From the NCBI GenBank assembly GCA_911387785.2, contig OU426979.1, positions 15,672,262-15,736,261 of the forward strand: a stretch of DNA of 64,000 bases. Reading direction: 5' to 3'. The notes under the pieces were generated by a model. The model searched no databases. It was not told the origin of the DNA and saw nothing but the letters and a program-made list of their open reading frames with translations. The first letter of the stretch is position 1, and every line of letters begins with the position of its first letter. The DNA comes from Aelia acuminata (Eukaryota; Arthropoda; Insecta; Hemiptera; Pentatomidae). Positions 10,199 through 21,106 of this stretch are shown here, in pieces. Made by a program: the position numbers and the translations under genes.

Positions 10199-10798
10199 TT
10201 CCTAGCGGTGTTCCATCATGCTTTAAAATTAATTCGGTCAAAAATTACTATTCAACGTTTTTTTATGTCACATCAAATACATAATTTTTGCTGAGATTTT
10301 GATAAAAATGAAATTTATTTATTTTTATCTTAGGATTTACTTTTAATATATTTTAATATATAGTAAGCAATATATATTTTATAAATAAGAAAAATAGCTG
10401 TAAAATTAGTAGATAAAAATACATTTTAATTTCATCCATGTTAACTATATAATTTACAAAAAAGAAATATATAAATTAACATAAATTCTTTTGGCCAAAA
10501 GTATTAGGCACCTACATATTTTCCTAAAAAAATGTAAAGAGGGAAAAAAGAACATCTACTATCATAACATAATTTATTCAAAGATAAAACAAAGTCAAAT
10601 TAATATTTGGTCATCAAGCCATAGGCATTTATTACCTCACTTTTCCTTTTTGGCATAGAATTCACAGGTTTTATATAAACGTCTTTGTCTAATTTTTCCC
10701 ACTCTTCTTTTAAATACAAAAGTAATTTGTATTTTTTTGTAGGGTTACTTTTACCAACTGCATTTTTAATTATGCATACCTACTAATTTTTTAATTTA
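10199..10798. repeat. Right arm of the 600-bp inverted duplication
   Basis: Reverse complement of 3336-3937. It includes about 285 bases outside the Tc1 terminus and the transposase C-terminus inside it. The arms enclose 6.3 kb with the MITE cluster. Confidence 0.85.
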
Positions 10799-10989
10799 GA
10801 CCATATGTGCTGAATGGGATTGAGGTCTGGAGACTGAGGAGGCCAGTCAAGCACCTTAATGTTGTTTTTCGAACCATTCTATACTTTTGCGTGAAACATA
10901 GCATGGAGCATTATCCCGTTGAAAAAAAATGTTTTTTCTGCCATCTGGCATAAATATTTTTTCAAAATTTGATTTAATATGGAAATATA

Positions 10990-11937
10990 GGCGGGCGCAA
11001 TCGAATATAGGGTGCGCTAGTAGTTTTGCAAAATGTCGGAAAGAACGGGGATAGACAGTTGATGTGATAGAGATATTTGGTAATTTTAAAAGACCATTAA
11101 TTGAAGGGCAGGCTATCCTTCATGCAAACCACATAATAACATGTGGAATAATATCTAAAAGTAAAAAAACAGTTATTTTGCAAGTCTTGTGTCTTCAAAC
11201 TAGCAATCTTAAAAGGACCGCCCCATCAAATAAAAGTGGAAATCAAATTTATTAATAATAATAAGCAATTTTCTTGTCATTGTACGTGTAAAGCTGGTAG
11301 TTCTGGTAAATGCAAACACATCATTGTAACTTTATTCTACGTTTTTCGGTTAGTAATAACATTAATTACCTATTCATACAATCATTCTTATGACAGCTTA
11401 GATTCTTTGTCATATTATTTATTTATTTGTCAAAACTTTCAGGCTTCGCATTAAAAACTTGGAGCGATTAAGAACAACGGATGCAAGACAAAAATGGGGA
11501 AATTAAAAAAGAAAAACAAATAAGACACTATGGTCCCAATGTTATTTGCATAAAATTAACATTTTGGAATAATAAAATGTCAAATACTAATATTTACCTG
11601 GATAAATATAATCACTTTCTTTAAAATGAAGACTACATATCGTCATATGTTTCGAAAGAGGCTTATCTATTCTTAATTTTACAATACACTCTTTAAGAAG
11701 CTTTTTATTTTTTGGAAATAAATGGAATGACACCTCTTTTGATTTTTTAAGTGAACACTGAGGGACCGAGCAATACCTATTAGATATTTTTCAAATGATT
11801 TTTTGCTCAATCGGGTTTGAATTATGGAAAAATAAATTAAAAACGCCAAAAACCCTATGAATCCCAGGTAATGGACCGGCTTCTATCCCCGTTTCTCTAG
11901 TTCCTGTAAAGTAGCAGCACCGTCGCTTGCGCCCGCC
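10990..11937 (+). mobile_element. TIR element carrying a SWIM zinc-finger gene fragment
   Basis: Terminal inverted repeats GGCGGGCGCAA and TTGCGCCCGCC, flanked on both sides by TATA. Removing it joins the Tc1 transposase sequence sensibly, so it is a later insertion. Its interior holds no transposase core, only a SWIM-domain gene fragment with an apparent intron. Superfamily unknown; SWIM fingers occur in MULE transposases, but also in unrelated cellular proteins. Confidence 0.7.
11064..11520 (+). pseudogene. SWIM zinc-finger protein fragment, two exons
   Basis: The first part reads IEIFGNFKRPLIEGQAI, then ANHIITCGIISKSKKTV. After one frameshift near 11225 the frame gives KQFSCHCTCKAGSSGKCKH, a C-x-C-x7-C-x-H SWIM motif that binds zinc. 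A possible intron has GTTAGT at 11349 and TTTCAG ending at 11442; joining it keeps frame and gives FYVF-R-LRIKNLERLRTTDARQKWG before a stop. SWIM proteins of this type are numerous in insects, some with a YqaJ-like nuclease domain, but none of that domain is present here. Non-functional fragment. Confidence 0.6.
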
Positions 11938-12996
11938 TATAGGCATCGCTATTCCTTCTTCATTCACATAAAAACATTTCTCCAACACCTGAAGTCCCCC
12001 TACAGGCACAAATCATTATATTTTCTCCACCGTGTTTCACAGTATGGACAACACAATCTGGATGATTGGCTTCGCCTTCCCTTCTACGTACGAAAACAGC
12101 ACCAGGAGTTTCGAAAATCGGTTCAAAATCCGCTATTTTTTATGAGTTTTTAAAAATAACTGTATCCCTATAGTCTACATTGATTTCAGAAAATGTTGGC
12201 AACTTTTAATTTCAATTTACATAAATGTATTTACCGTAAAGTTGCTTTCATCTAACCAAACCACATTTGCCCAGTCTTGAGCAGTCCAGTTTTTGGTGAA
12301 ATTTTGCCCAGGTTAGCCTCTTCTTGCGATTGGCTTTGCTTAGCCAGAGTTTCTTTCCAGCCTTCCAGTCTTTCAGCTCATTCTCTCCCAGTCTTCTTCT
12401 TACTGCCCGAGCAGAAATGTCAACAGAACACAAGGTTTTCATCACTTCAGCCAGCTGTTTCGATGTTTTCGTGCGATTCTGAAGAGATGTTCTCACCAAA
12501 AACTTATCCTCACGTGTTCTTGTTATCTTATTTCATGTTCCTGTTCTAGGTAGAGAGGAATACGTTTTATGCGTCCGAAGTCGAAGAAGATTATATTGAA
12601 CAGGGCTACGAGAGCACTTCATAGTTTTTGCTATCTCGGATTGGCTATACCCTTCCGACGGGATAAAACAGTTTTTGACCGTTCGATCTCACTTAGTTCT
12701 TTTACTTTGACCATTTTTAATCATAAACAAAAAGAAAATTTAATTTTTTATAATAAAATAAAACAAAACTTCAACTACTACCAATAAGAGAGCAAACACA
12801 GTACTGGGAACTTTTGTTTACATTTAATTTTTTTTTCTAGAGTATTAATGAGGAGCTAGGAATTGAAAATAATCCATTTTAAGGGACCCATTTTTGTCAA
12901 TACAACAAGTTTTAGGAGCCATAGTGTATACAAAATTATTAAATAAAGTGAAATAGATAATTTTTCAAAGTGCCTAATACTTTTGACCAAGGCTGT

Positions 12997-14385
12997 AGTT
13001 CTGACTTTTTTCACAGCTATAGGGGGTGTATGTGGCTATTATGCCTTGATAGAATTTGATCGATCAAATGCGATCGATAGGCGATACATCGATTTTAAGA
13101 TTTAAATCCCTACATTTGAACATTCAATATATTTTAGGCCATGAATTATACTAAATCATAAAATATACTTCTAGTTGAATTGTTTGACAATATTTTTTTC
13201 CGTTAAATATCCTAAAAAATAGGATATTTTTAACTTAATTTTTTTGGATTTTTTCTTCTTCGGAAAATAATTATTTAAAAATCATCCAAAAGGAGCAAAT
13301 GCCTGAAAAAGACATGCATATAAGCAGAAAGCTCAATAGATAATAATACTGACTCATTTCATTCTCTAAGTACCACCACCCTGTACCAAATAAACTAGAT
13401 TGACTTCATTCTTTTTGTCATCAGTCTACCCTTCTCATAAGATAAAACTTTGCAATATATTTTTAAATGTTGTAATTTTGAAGGTAAGCTTGTTTATTTC
13501 CGATATATGTGTCAGGTTTTTGGAATCGGAGGCCTGTTCATTTATGGCTTTGCATAAAAAAAAAGTCTTTATTTAAATTAAAGCGAGGAGAGGATTCATA
13601 AAAAAATTACTTTGTAATATCCAGAGTGATTGTATTTATATTTTTTTTTATTCTCACTGATAAAGGAAATCCCATGTTCATTAATGGGGAAAAAATTATT
13701 CGATTATTGTCATTTGGTCAGGAGATATGTAGATTTTTGGCCATTGAATAACTAAATTTTCCAACAGTGGGGTCTATATAATGGGGACAGCCTCTCCAGA
13801 CATTAGTAATACAACGAAATATTTACGATCATCTGAATTATAGCATATTTAATTATGAAAAATAAATGGCTAATGGCGTTATTCGGTTGTATCTGTAGAA
13901 GTACCAGAACTTCTCCAAACATCCCTTGGTCTTCAGTAATTGTGAGAACCCCCCCCCCCCCCCTCCCCCCCCGTTAATCAACCTCAATCTGAATTTTTTT
14001 TCTATATTATACATATATAGTTTAGGACAATGCATTTGGAGCAGATGTTAAAACCTTTTATAAACAGGTTTAGTTTAACTGTCTATATATATATATGCTC
14101 CTTATCCAATATGGACTTGGAATAACCTGATTGTTAGATATGGCGAATATACTTTATTAATCTGGATCTGTATAATGCTCTTAAACAGTGAATGTATTAC
14201 CGTTTAAGCATAACTTTTTCCAACGAATCTAGACTAAGCCCATATTAGTAAAGCTTGAAAGGTTAAACAAATATGTAATACACATATATTTCAAATAAAA
14301 ATTTACACATAAACACATTTTTTGTATTATTTTCTACAATTCTAATATAATATTCAATCATCCATACAGTCCCAACTTATTTAAT
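12997..14385. other. Non-coding stretch
   Basis: Contains clustered GATCGAT palindromes near 13058-13092 and a C-rich homopolymer tract at 13949-13970. No coding or repeat homology was recognised; the glycine-run frame over the tract is an artefact. Confidence 0.5.
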
Positions 14386-14389
14386 TTAA

Positions 14390-16690
14390 ATGCTTACTTC
14401 ACTTAAAAACTGTTACTTGATTACAAAAAACCAAATGAAAAAAAGTTGTCCCAATCCTGAAAGCGGGAAGGATAAACGGCAACCATGCAACTACCGCCCT
14501 ATATTCTTGACTAGCTGCCTATGTAAAATAATGGAACGCATGGTCAATAAACGGCTGATGTGGACACTGGAGAAAAACCATATCTTCCAGAATTTCCAGT
14601 GCGGTTTCCGCTAAGGAAGATCGACGATTGACCATCTCGTCCAGCTTGAGGCGGAGATTCAATATACCTTCATCCAAAATCAACACGCAATAGCAATCTT
14701 TTTCGATATGTTCAAAGCTTTTGACCAGACCAATAGACATAACATCCTACAGAAATTGAAAACCCTCGGCTTCACCGGAAATATTTTAATCTTTATCACA
14801 CGATTTCTATCACAACGAACATTCAGAGTTCGGATTGGAAACATCCTATCACAGACCTACGAGCTGAAAAATGGAGTACCACAAGGCTGTGTGCTTAGCA
14901 CAACTCTCTTTGCCCTGGCAATCAATGATCTAGGAAGGAACTTGCCCAGAGGGATAAGAGTGATGTTGTACGTCGACGACCTGGCCATTGTGTATCGTTC
15001 AAATGACACAAACGACATAAAAAGAAAACTCCAAGAAGCGCTAAACCGACTGAGTGACTGGTCCCGATCCTCCGGCCTCGATTTTTCTGCCGAAAAAACT
15101 AAATGTATACATTTCAGCCGAAGAAGACGAATCCCAACATTACCAGAGCTTACCTTAAGAAATATTTCATTACCCTATGTTGAAAGTCACCGTTTTTTAG
15201 GACTCATATTCGACAGGAATTTGTCTTGGAGCGTTCACATAAAGGTCCTCAAAGAAAAATGCCTCCATAAAATGAATATTTTAAAAGTACTGGGTAAAAC
15301 ATCGTGGGGAGCTGACAGATGTACGTTTGTACATTGTACATTGTTGGTTGACAATGTACAAATTTACAAGACCCTCATCGGCTCCAAACTGGACTATGGT
15401 AGTTTCGTGTACGGCTCGGCCCGTTTTTCTTGTCTCTCTAAGATCGACACCGTTCACAATACCGGGATCCGACTAGCCACTGGTGCCTTTAAGACCAGCC
15501 CCATCCTTAGCCTATGTGCTGAATCCGGTTTACCACCCTTAACATTCCGAAGACAATTTTTAGCAATGAATTATCTCTCTCGTATATACTTACAGCATTC
15601 ACATCCAGTATATAAATACATATTCCAATCGAAATACGCTAGACAATTTCAGCAAAAACCAAATGCAACTCTTCCTGTCGCAGAAAGATTTTCATCGGTA
15701 GTAAATGAATTAAAAACAATCCCTATATACATACCAGAAGCAAACACACCGCCCTGGACCTATCAGCCCCCCAAGCTGTATCTAGACCTTTCAAAATTTC
15801 ATAAAAATAGTACAATTACATCCGAATATCAAGAAAAATTAAAAAAACTACTCCAATCCATACCGCACCACATGTCGATTTACACTGATGGCTCCAAGTC
15901 AGAAACTGCAACAGCATCCGCCTTTATCACTCCGACCTCAACACACAAAACGAAACTGTATCATCTTTGCAGCTTTTATACAGCGGAATTGAATGCCATA
16001 GCCTCTGCTTTATACTTCTGTATGTCTAACACAGACAAAAACTTAAAAGACATAGCAATTCTATCGGATTCTATTAGCGCGCTTCGTGGTCTAAATAACA
16101 TGTACTCGAGCCATCCTATTATACCCCGAATCCATGATTACCTAAAAATGCTAGCGGGAATAGGTATGTCGGTGCATTTCATCTGGGTCCCAGGGCATTC
16201 AGGCATTACCAGGAATGAATTGGCCGACAAAGCTGCCGGTGAAGCGCTATCGCTCCCAGGAAGGGGAACTACTGTCCTGACGACCTCTGAACTTGCCCTA
16301 CCATTGAAGAAAACTGTAAAAGCGCGATGGCAATCGATGTGGGATGAGAGTCTGCCGAGCAAATTAAAGAATATAAAGCGAACGGTGAATCCGTGGACAA
16401 CCTCAAACCGCAACAAGCGCCGAGAAGAAGTAGCAATTGCCCGACTGAGAATAGGACACAGCCGTCTAACCCATATCCACCTTATAACACGGGAAACACC
16501 CCCACAATGCCAAACATGCCAAATCAACCTTACTGTCAAACACATCTTCGGGGAATGCCGCCGTTACAAATCAATATTGCAACACCTTAACATACCACCG
16601 GAACTACCGAAAGCACTAGGTAACGACCAAGAAATGATAGATAGGGTAATTCAATTTCTCCTAAAAAGCAAGCTATTCCCCCACATCTAA
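14390..16690 (+). pseudogene. LINE ORF2, 5'-truncated: RT, RNase H and zinc knuckle
   Basis: Non-LTR retrotransposon polyprotein. A frameshift near 14468 follows VVPILKAG, then CNYRPIFLTSCLCKIMERM, an in-frame TAA at 14612, and a 660-codon open frame from 14708. In that frame: FFDMFKAFDQT (motif A, just before the ATG), GVPQGCVLSTTLF, catalytic YVDD at residues 88-91, RNase H with Asp394 (YTDGS), Glu427, Asp454, HSG near 498 and Asp507 (NELADKAA), and a C-terminal C-x2-C-x8-H-x4-C knuckle (QCQTCQ...HIFGEC). The RNase H domain points to the I/R1/LOA group rather than plain Jockey. The endonuclease and ORF1 are missing. Insertion of a palindrome after the RT core is noted separately. Confidence 0.9.
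15326..15363. repeat. Palindromic insertion within the LINE RT frame
   Basis: TTTGTACATTGT and ACAATGTACAAA flank a 13-base centre. The encoded residues (FVHCTLLVDNVQ) interrupt an otherwise usual GADR...IYKTLIGSKLDYG run, adding about ten residues without breaking the frame. Confidence 0.6.
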
Positions 16691-17246
16691 TTCTCCGATA
16701 ATTTTAGTTTATAAATCTACTATCTGTTATATTTTATTTTATTGAATAATAAATAATAGTAACGCTATGTAACCAAAATATGAAAATATGGACAAAAAAT
16801 AAAAAAATAAATGAAAACATGGACTGACAATTAAAATATTAAAATTGTTTAATTCACAAAAAAAATAAATATACATTTGAAATATTTATAAAATATCAAA
16901 ATTAAAAAATTTGTTTACACCACTTTTGGAAATGTAAAAACACATACATATTAAACGTTGCAAATAAAATGCATTTTAAGATATTGATTTCTGCGAAGAG
17001 ATCGCATTGACATAGATGGTCGCGGTAGTCAGGGGGAGGGAGGTAAATCCCCACCCCCCTCCCCCACCGCTACACCACATAATAAGGACTTTTTGAATAT
17101 TTACCTTTGCGAGAGGTAATTAGCTAGGGAAAAAAAACCATAGTAATTAGTTAATGAAAATTAACGTGTGCGAGAGCCAACTTGAGCCAGAGGGAAACGA
17201 GTCGGCGACGGTGGTGGTCCCTGGTGGGGTCGGGGAATAGTAAGTT
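16691..17246. other. LINE 3' tail region and spacer
   Basis: AT-rich, with AATAATAAATAATAG shortly after the stop as a possible 3' end, and a C-rich tract at 17053-17075. No gene. Confidence 0.5.
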
Positions 17247-17584
17247 ACAATGATGTGTTTGCATTTACCAGAACTACCAGCTTTACACGTACAATGACAA
17301 GAAAATTGCTTATTATTATTAATAAATTTGATTTCCACTTTTATTTGAGTGGAAGCAGTCCTTTAAGATTGCAAGTTTGAAGGCTTGTAAAATAACTGTT
17401 TTTTTACTTTTAGATATTATTCCACATGTAATTATGTGGTTTGCATCAAGGATAGCCTGCCCTTCAATTAATGGTCTTTTAAAATTACCAATTATCTCGT
17501 ATCTCATCAACTATGTCTATCCCCGTTCTTTCCGACATTTTGCAAAACTACTAGCGCACCCTATAGTCGATTGCGCCCGCCTAC
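17147..17584 (-). pseudogene. SWIM zinc-finger fragment, second copy of the TIR element end
   Basis: The region 17247-17584 is the reverse complement of 10990-11333, beginning at the same TIR (TTGCGCCCGCC at the right edge) and ending just after the SWIM codons (KQFSCHCTCKAGSSGKCKH). Beyond that point the two copies diverge, and the other TIR was not found. Upstream residues read FGNFKRPLIEGQAILDANHI. It has the same frame break between the two halves as the first copy but a different sequence there (KDCFHSNKSG). Truncated copy. Confidence 0.65.
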
Positions 17585-18386
17585 AAAGATATGAGAGTTA
17601 CATTAATTTTTTCGAGTTTGTCCAGGCTGTTTATTTGTTTGTTGTGTGTATTATTAGATTTAAGCTTCTAATAATAGACTCGTATTTTTAAAAATAAAAA
17701 CTTTCATCTCGAAATTTGTGTTTTATGAAAGAATGTAGGGACTAATTAAGGGGGGGGTGTAAGCTCGCTTTCAGTAGGTTGTTTGGCTTCCCCCGCCAAC
17801 TCAGTTACAGCTTCCCAATGGCACGGGGACCTTTTATTCCATTTTATCTTTATAAAGGGACCCGAGGTACGTATTTATATAATCCACCCACTCCTTTTCA
17901 AGAAGGGGTCTAATTTAATATGACAAACAAGTTAATAATTAATTTTATACCGGTTTATTTTTAGCCAGGCTGGAAGTATTATATTTTTATCCCCAACCTT
18001 AAAAACAAGGATAAAGCAAATAAAATTTGTCTCTTCCTCACCATTTTTAGAGATTTTATGGAATATTCAAGGTTAATAATAGCCATAGAGGTTCGTTGAA
18101 TTAATAAAATGATGAATGATTTATTGTTCAAGCGATTGCTTTTTACAATGGAAAATGGCCCATACATGATAACTATCTTAATGATTTTACAATAATTAAA
18201 ATAAAATAATAACACCTATTAATAAAAAGATTACTTGTCATATTAAATTAGTTATACAATAGTTCTTAATCAACATTTCACTAAAACCAAAAGTATCTTT
18301 AATTATTAACATAAAAGAAATAAATAAATAAAAACGATCTTTTCCATAATAAAAACAAAAACAATATCTTATGATCGAGGAATAAT
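17585..18386. other. Non-coding stretch
   Basis: AT-rich with one G run at 17750. No repeat or gene recognised. Confidence 0.5.
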
Positions 18387-20597
18387 CTATATAAATAAAG
18401 ATGAAATTCTGTTTGTTCTGTATAGAAATCCTTACCGTTTGTCCTAAATTTTCCGAATTTCCTTCAGTGGTTCTTTGATACCAGGTCCGAACACCTGTCC
18501 ATCTTAAAATCGCATAACTTCAGCCAATCTCTGGGTATATTCTTTATTGTTATAAAAATGGTTTTGATCTCGCTTTACATTGGTTTTTACTAAATCGACC
18601 GTTTGGGTCAATAAAAGTCTCACATTATAGATTTAAAAAATGAAATTCTCTGGGTGAAACTGGTATATACAGCTAGTACTTTATATAAATAAAGATGAAA
18701 TTCTGTTTCATAGTTGCCGCAACGTAGATGCGGAGGACCTGGGTTCGATTCCCGGGCGTGGTCGAATGTTTTATCTTCTAATAAAATAATTTAGAAATTC
18801 TGTTTATTTGTTTGTTTGTTCTTTATAGAAATCCATACCGTTTGTCCTAAATTCTCCAAATTTCCCTCAGTGGTTCTTTGATACCAGGTGCAAACACCTG
18901 TCCGTATTAAAATTGCATAACTTCAGCCAATATTCTTTATTGTTATAAAAATGGTTTTGATCTCGCTTTACATTGGTTTTTACTAAATCGACCGTTTGGG
19001 TCAATAAAAGTCTCACATTATAGATTTAAAAAATGAAATTCTCTGGGTGAAACTGGTATATACAGCTAGTACTTTATATAAATAAAGATGAAATTCTGTT
19101 TCATAGTTGCCGCAACGTAGATGCGGAGGACCTGGGTTCGATTCCCGGGCGTGGTCGAATGTTTTATCTTCTAATAAAATAATTTAGAAATTCTGTTTAT
19201 TTGTTTGTTTGTTCTTTATAGAAATCCATACCGTTTGTCCTAAATTCTCCAAATTTCCCTCAGTGGTTCTTTGATACCAGGTGCAAACACCTGTCCGTAT
19301 TAAAATTGCATAACTTCAGCCAATATTCTTTATTGTTATAAAAATGGTTTTGATCTCGCTTTACATTGGTTTTTACTAAATCGACCGTTTGGGTCAATAA
19401 AAGTCTCACATTATAGATTTAAAAAATGAAATTCTCTGGGTGAAACTGGTATATACAGCTAGTACTTTATATAAATAAAGATGAAATTCTGTTTCATAGT
19501 TGCCGCAACGTAGATGCGGAGGACCTGGGTTCGATTCCCGGGCGTGGTCGAATGTTTTATCTTCTAATAAAATAATTTAGAAATTCTGTTTATTTGTTTG
19601 TTTGTTCTTTATAGAAATCCATACCGTTTGTCCTAAATTCTCCAAATTTCCCTCAGTGGTTCTTTGATACCAGGTGCAAACACCTGTCCGTATTAAAATT
19701 GCATAACTTCAGCCAATATTCTTTATTGTTATAAAAATGGTTTTGATCTCGCTTTACATTGGTTTTTACTAAATCGACCGTTTGGGTCAATAAAAGTCTC
19801 ACATTATAGATTTAAAAAATGAAATTCTCTGGGTGAAACTGGTATATACAGCTAGTACTTTATATAAATAAAGATGAAATTCTGTTTCATAGTTGCCGCA
19901 ACGTAGATGCGGAGGACCTGGGTTCGATTCCCGGGCGTGGTCGAATGTTTTATCTTCTAATAAAATAATTTAGAAATTCTGTTTATTTGTTTGTTTGTTC
20001 TTTATAGAAATCCATACCGTTTGTCCTAAATTCTCCAAATTTCCCTCAGTGGTTCTTTGATACCAGGTGCAAACACCTGTCCGTATTAAAATTGCATAAC
20101 TTCAGCCAATATTCTTTATTGTTATAAAAATGGTTTTGATCTCGCTTTACATTGGTTTTTACTAAATCGACCGTTTGGGTCAATAAAAGTCTCACATTAT
20201 AGATTTAAAAAATGAAATTCTCTGGGTGAAACTGGTATATACAGCTAGTACTTTATATAAATAAAGATGAAATTCTGTTTCATAGTTGCCGCAACGTAGA
20301 TGCGGAGGACCTGGGTTCGATTCCCGGGCGTGGTCGAATGTTTTATCTTCTAATAAAATAATTTAGAAATTCTGTTTATTTGTTTGTTTGTTCTTTATAG
20401 AAATCCATACCGTTTGTCCTAAATTCTCCAAATTTCCCTCAGTGGTTCTTTGATACCAGGTGCAAACACCTGTCCGTATTAAAATTGCATAACTTCAGCC
20501 AATATTCTTTATTGTTATAAAAATGGTTTTGATCTCGCTTTACATTGGTTTTTACTAAATCGACCGTTTGAGTCGATAAAAATCTCACTTTATAGAT
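18387..20597 (+). repeat. 393-bp tandem array containing a SINE in each unit
   Basis: The anchor CTAGTACTTTATAT recurs at 18673, 19066, 19459, 19852 and 20245, an exact 393-base period, and the units look almost identical by eye. The first, incomplete unit (18387-18672) is more diverged and lacks the 85-base SINE insertion plus one copy of its target duplication. The last unit diverges after about 20570. Each unit contains a B box, GGTTCGATTCC. Confidence 0.95.
18709..18793 (+). mobile_element. 5'-truncated tRNA-SINE, the founder insertion of the array
   Basis: 85 bases from CATAGTTGCC to AATAATTTA, flanked on both sides by GAAATTCTGTTT (18697-18708 and 18794-18805), a 12-base target duplication. 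It holds a tRNA-like 3' half with an anticodon-type stem CCGCA/TGCGG, T arm and B box, then the tail TTTTATCTTCTAATAAAATA, similar to the tail of the SINE at 1186. Amplified copies lie at 19102, 19495, 19888 and 20281. Confidence 0.8.
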
Positions 20598-21106
20598 GGA
20601 ATCCTTCTATCGGAATCATTCGATATGGCATCATTCAAAAGTAACAGAATTAATTTCTTAATCTAAAGATTTGCATTAACAATTACCTATGTCGCACAAA
20701 AGCTCAATGTGACCTCGTATTCTTCTAAACAAAATTTCGAAGTTCTAAATCTAAAGGAAGTAAATTTATGGCTTAATGAAAAGAGAAGGATCAAAGTGGC
20801 GGTGGACGTGGCTATATTTAACAACCTCGTCAATGCCTTATTGATCACTTTGTAAAGATTAATTTACCATCTCCCCTTCAAACCATAACGGAATTTATAC
20901 TTTCTTCTCAAATTTCAAGTTCTTGCTTGATGTAGGGTAACTGCATCATTAAAACAACAAAACAATAGAAGCCAAAGAGAGCTATAATTAAAGAGGCTTC
21001 TAGAACTATGGGCGTCACCAGCACCAAATTATTTGGTGGGACGAGCCAATATTCTCCTAGATAGGGTATGTAGAAATTCGAGAGGCTAACAGTTGAAATA
21101 ATAACG
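20598..21106. other. Non-coding stretch
   Basis: Holds a hydrophobic 69-codon minus-strand frame at 20908-21117 with no recognisable family; probably chance. Nothing else seen. Confidence 0.5.

Larger units (their letters stand above)
10600..12714 (-). pseudogene. Tc1 transposase, interrupted and frameshifted
   Basis: DNA cut-and-paste transposase. From the ATG at 12714 the reading frames give KELSEIERSKTVLSRRKG, then TSLQNRTKTSKQLAEVM and RAVRRRLGENELKDWKAGK (paired helix-turn-helix region, open over 12248-12499), VVWLDESNF (first catalytic Asp), VVHTVKHGGENIMI, then after the insertion QRDNAPCYVSRKS (second Asp), DWPPQSPDLNPIQHIW and a tail ending at the TAA at 10602. There are several frameshifts and stops. 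At the third catalytic position, 34 residues after the second, Glu is replaced by Gln. Dead on several counts. Confidence 0.8.
10484..12995 (-). mobile_element. Tc1-family transposon, interrupted by another element
   Basis: Termini GGCCAAAAGTATTAGGCAC on the left and GTGCCTAATACTTTTGACC on the right form a terminal inverted repeat; a TA follows the right end at 12996. Between them lies a decayed DD34E-type transposase on the minus strand and a 948-bp insertion at 10990-11937. The left terminus is slightly eroded. Confidence 0.8.

Noticed and set aside
13853..14035. Small protein with a glycine run
   Set aside because: Caused by the C homopolymer at 13949-13970.
16138..16545. 135-codon frame on the minus strand
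   Set aside because: Antisense shadow of the RNase H and knuckle region of the LINE; composition gives no independent support.
18387..20597. CRISPR-like array (regular repeats)
   Set aside because: Units are 393 bases, whole units are near identical with no variable spacers, and the host is eukaryotic. It is a satellite.
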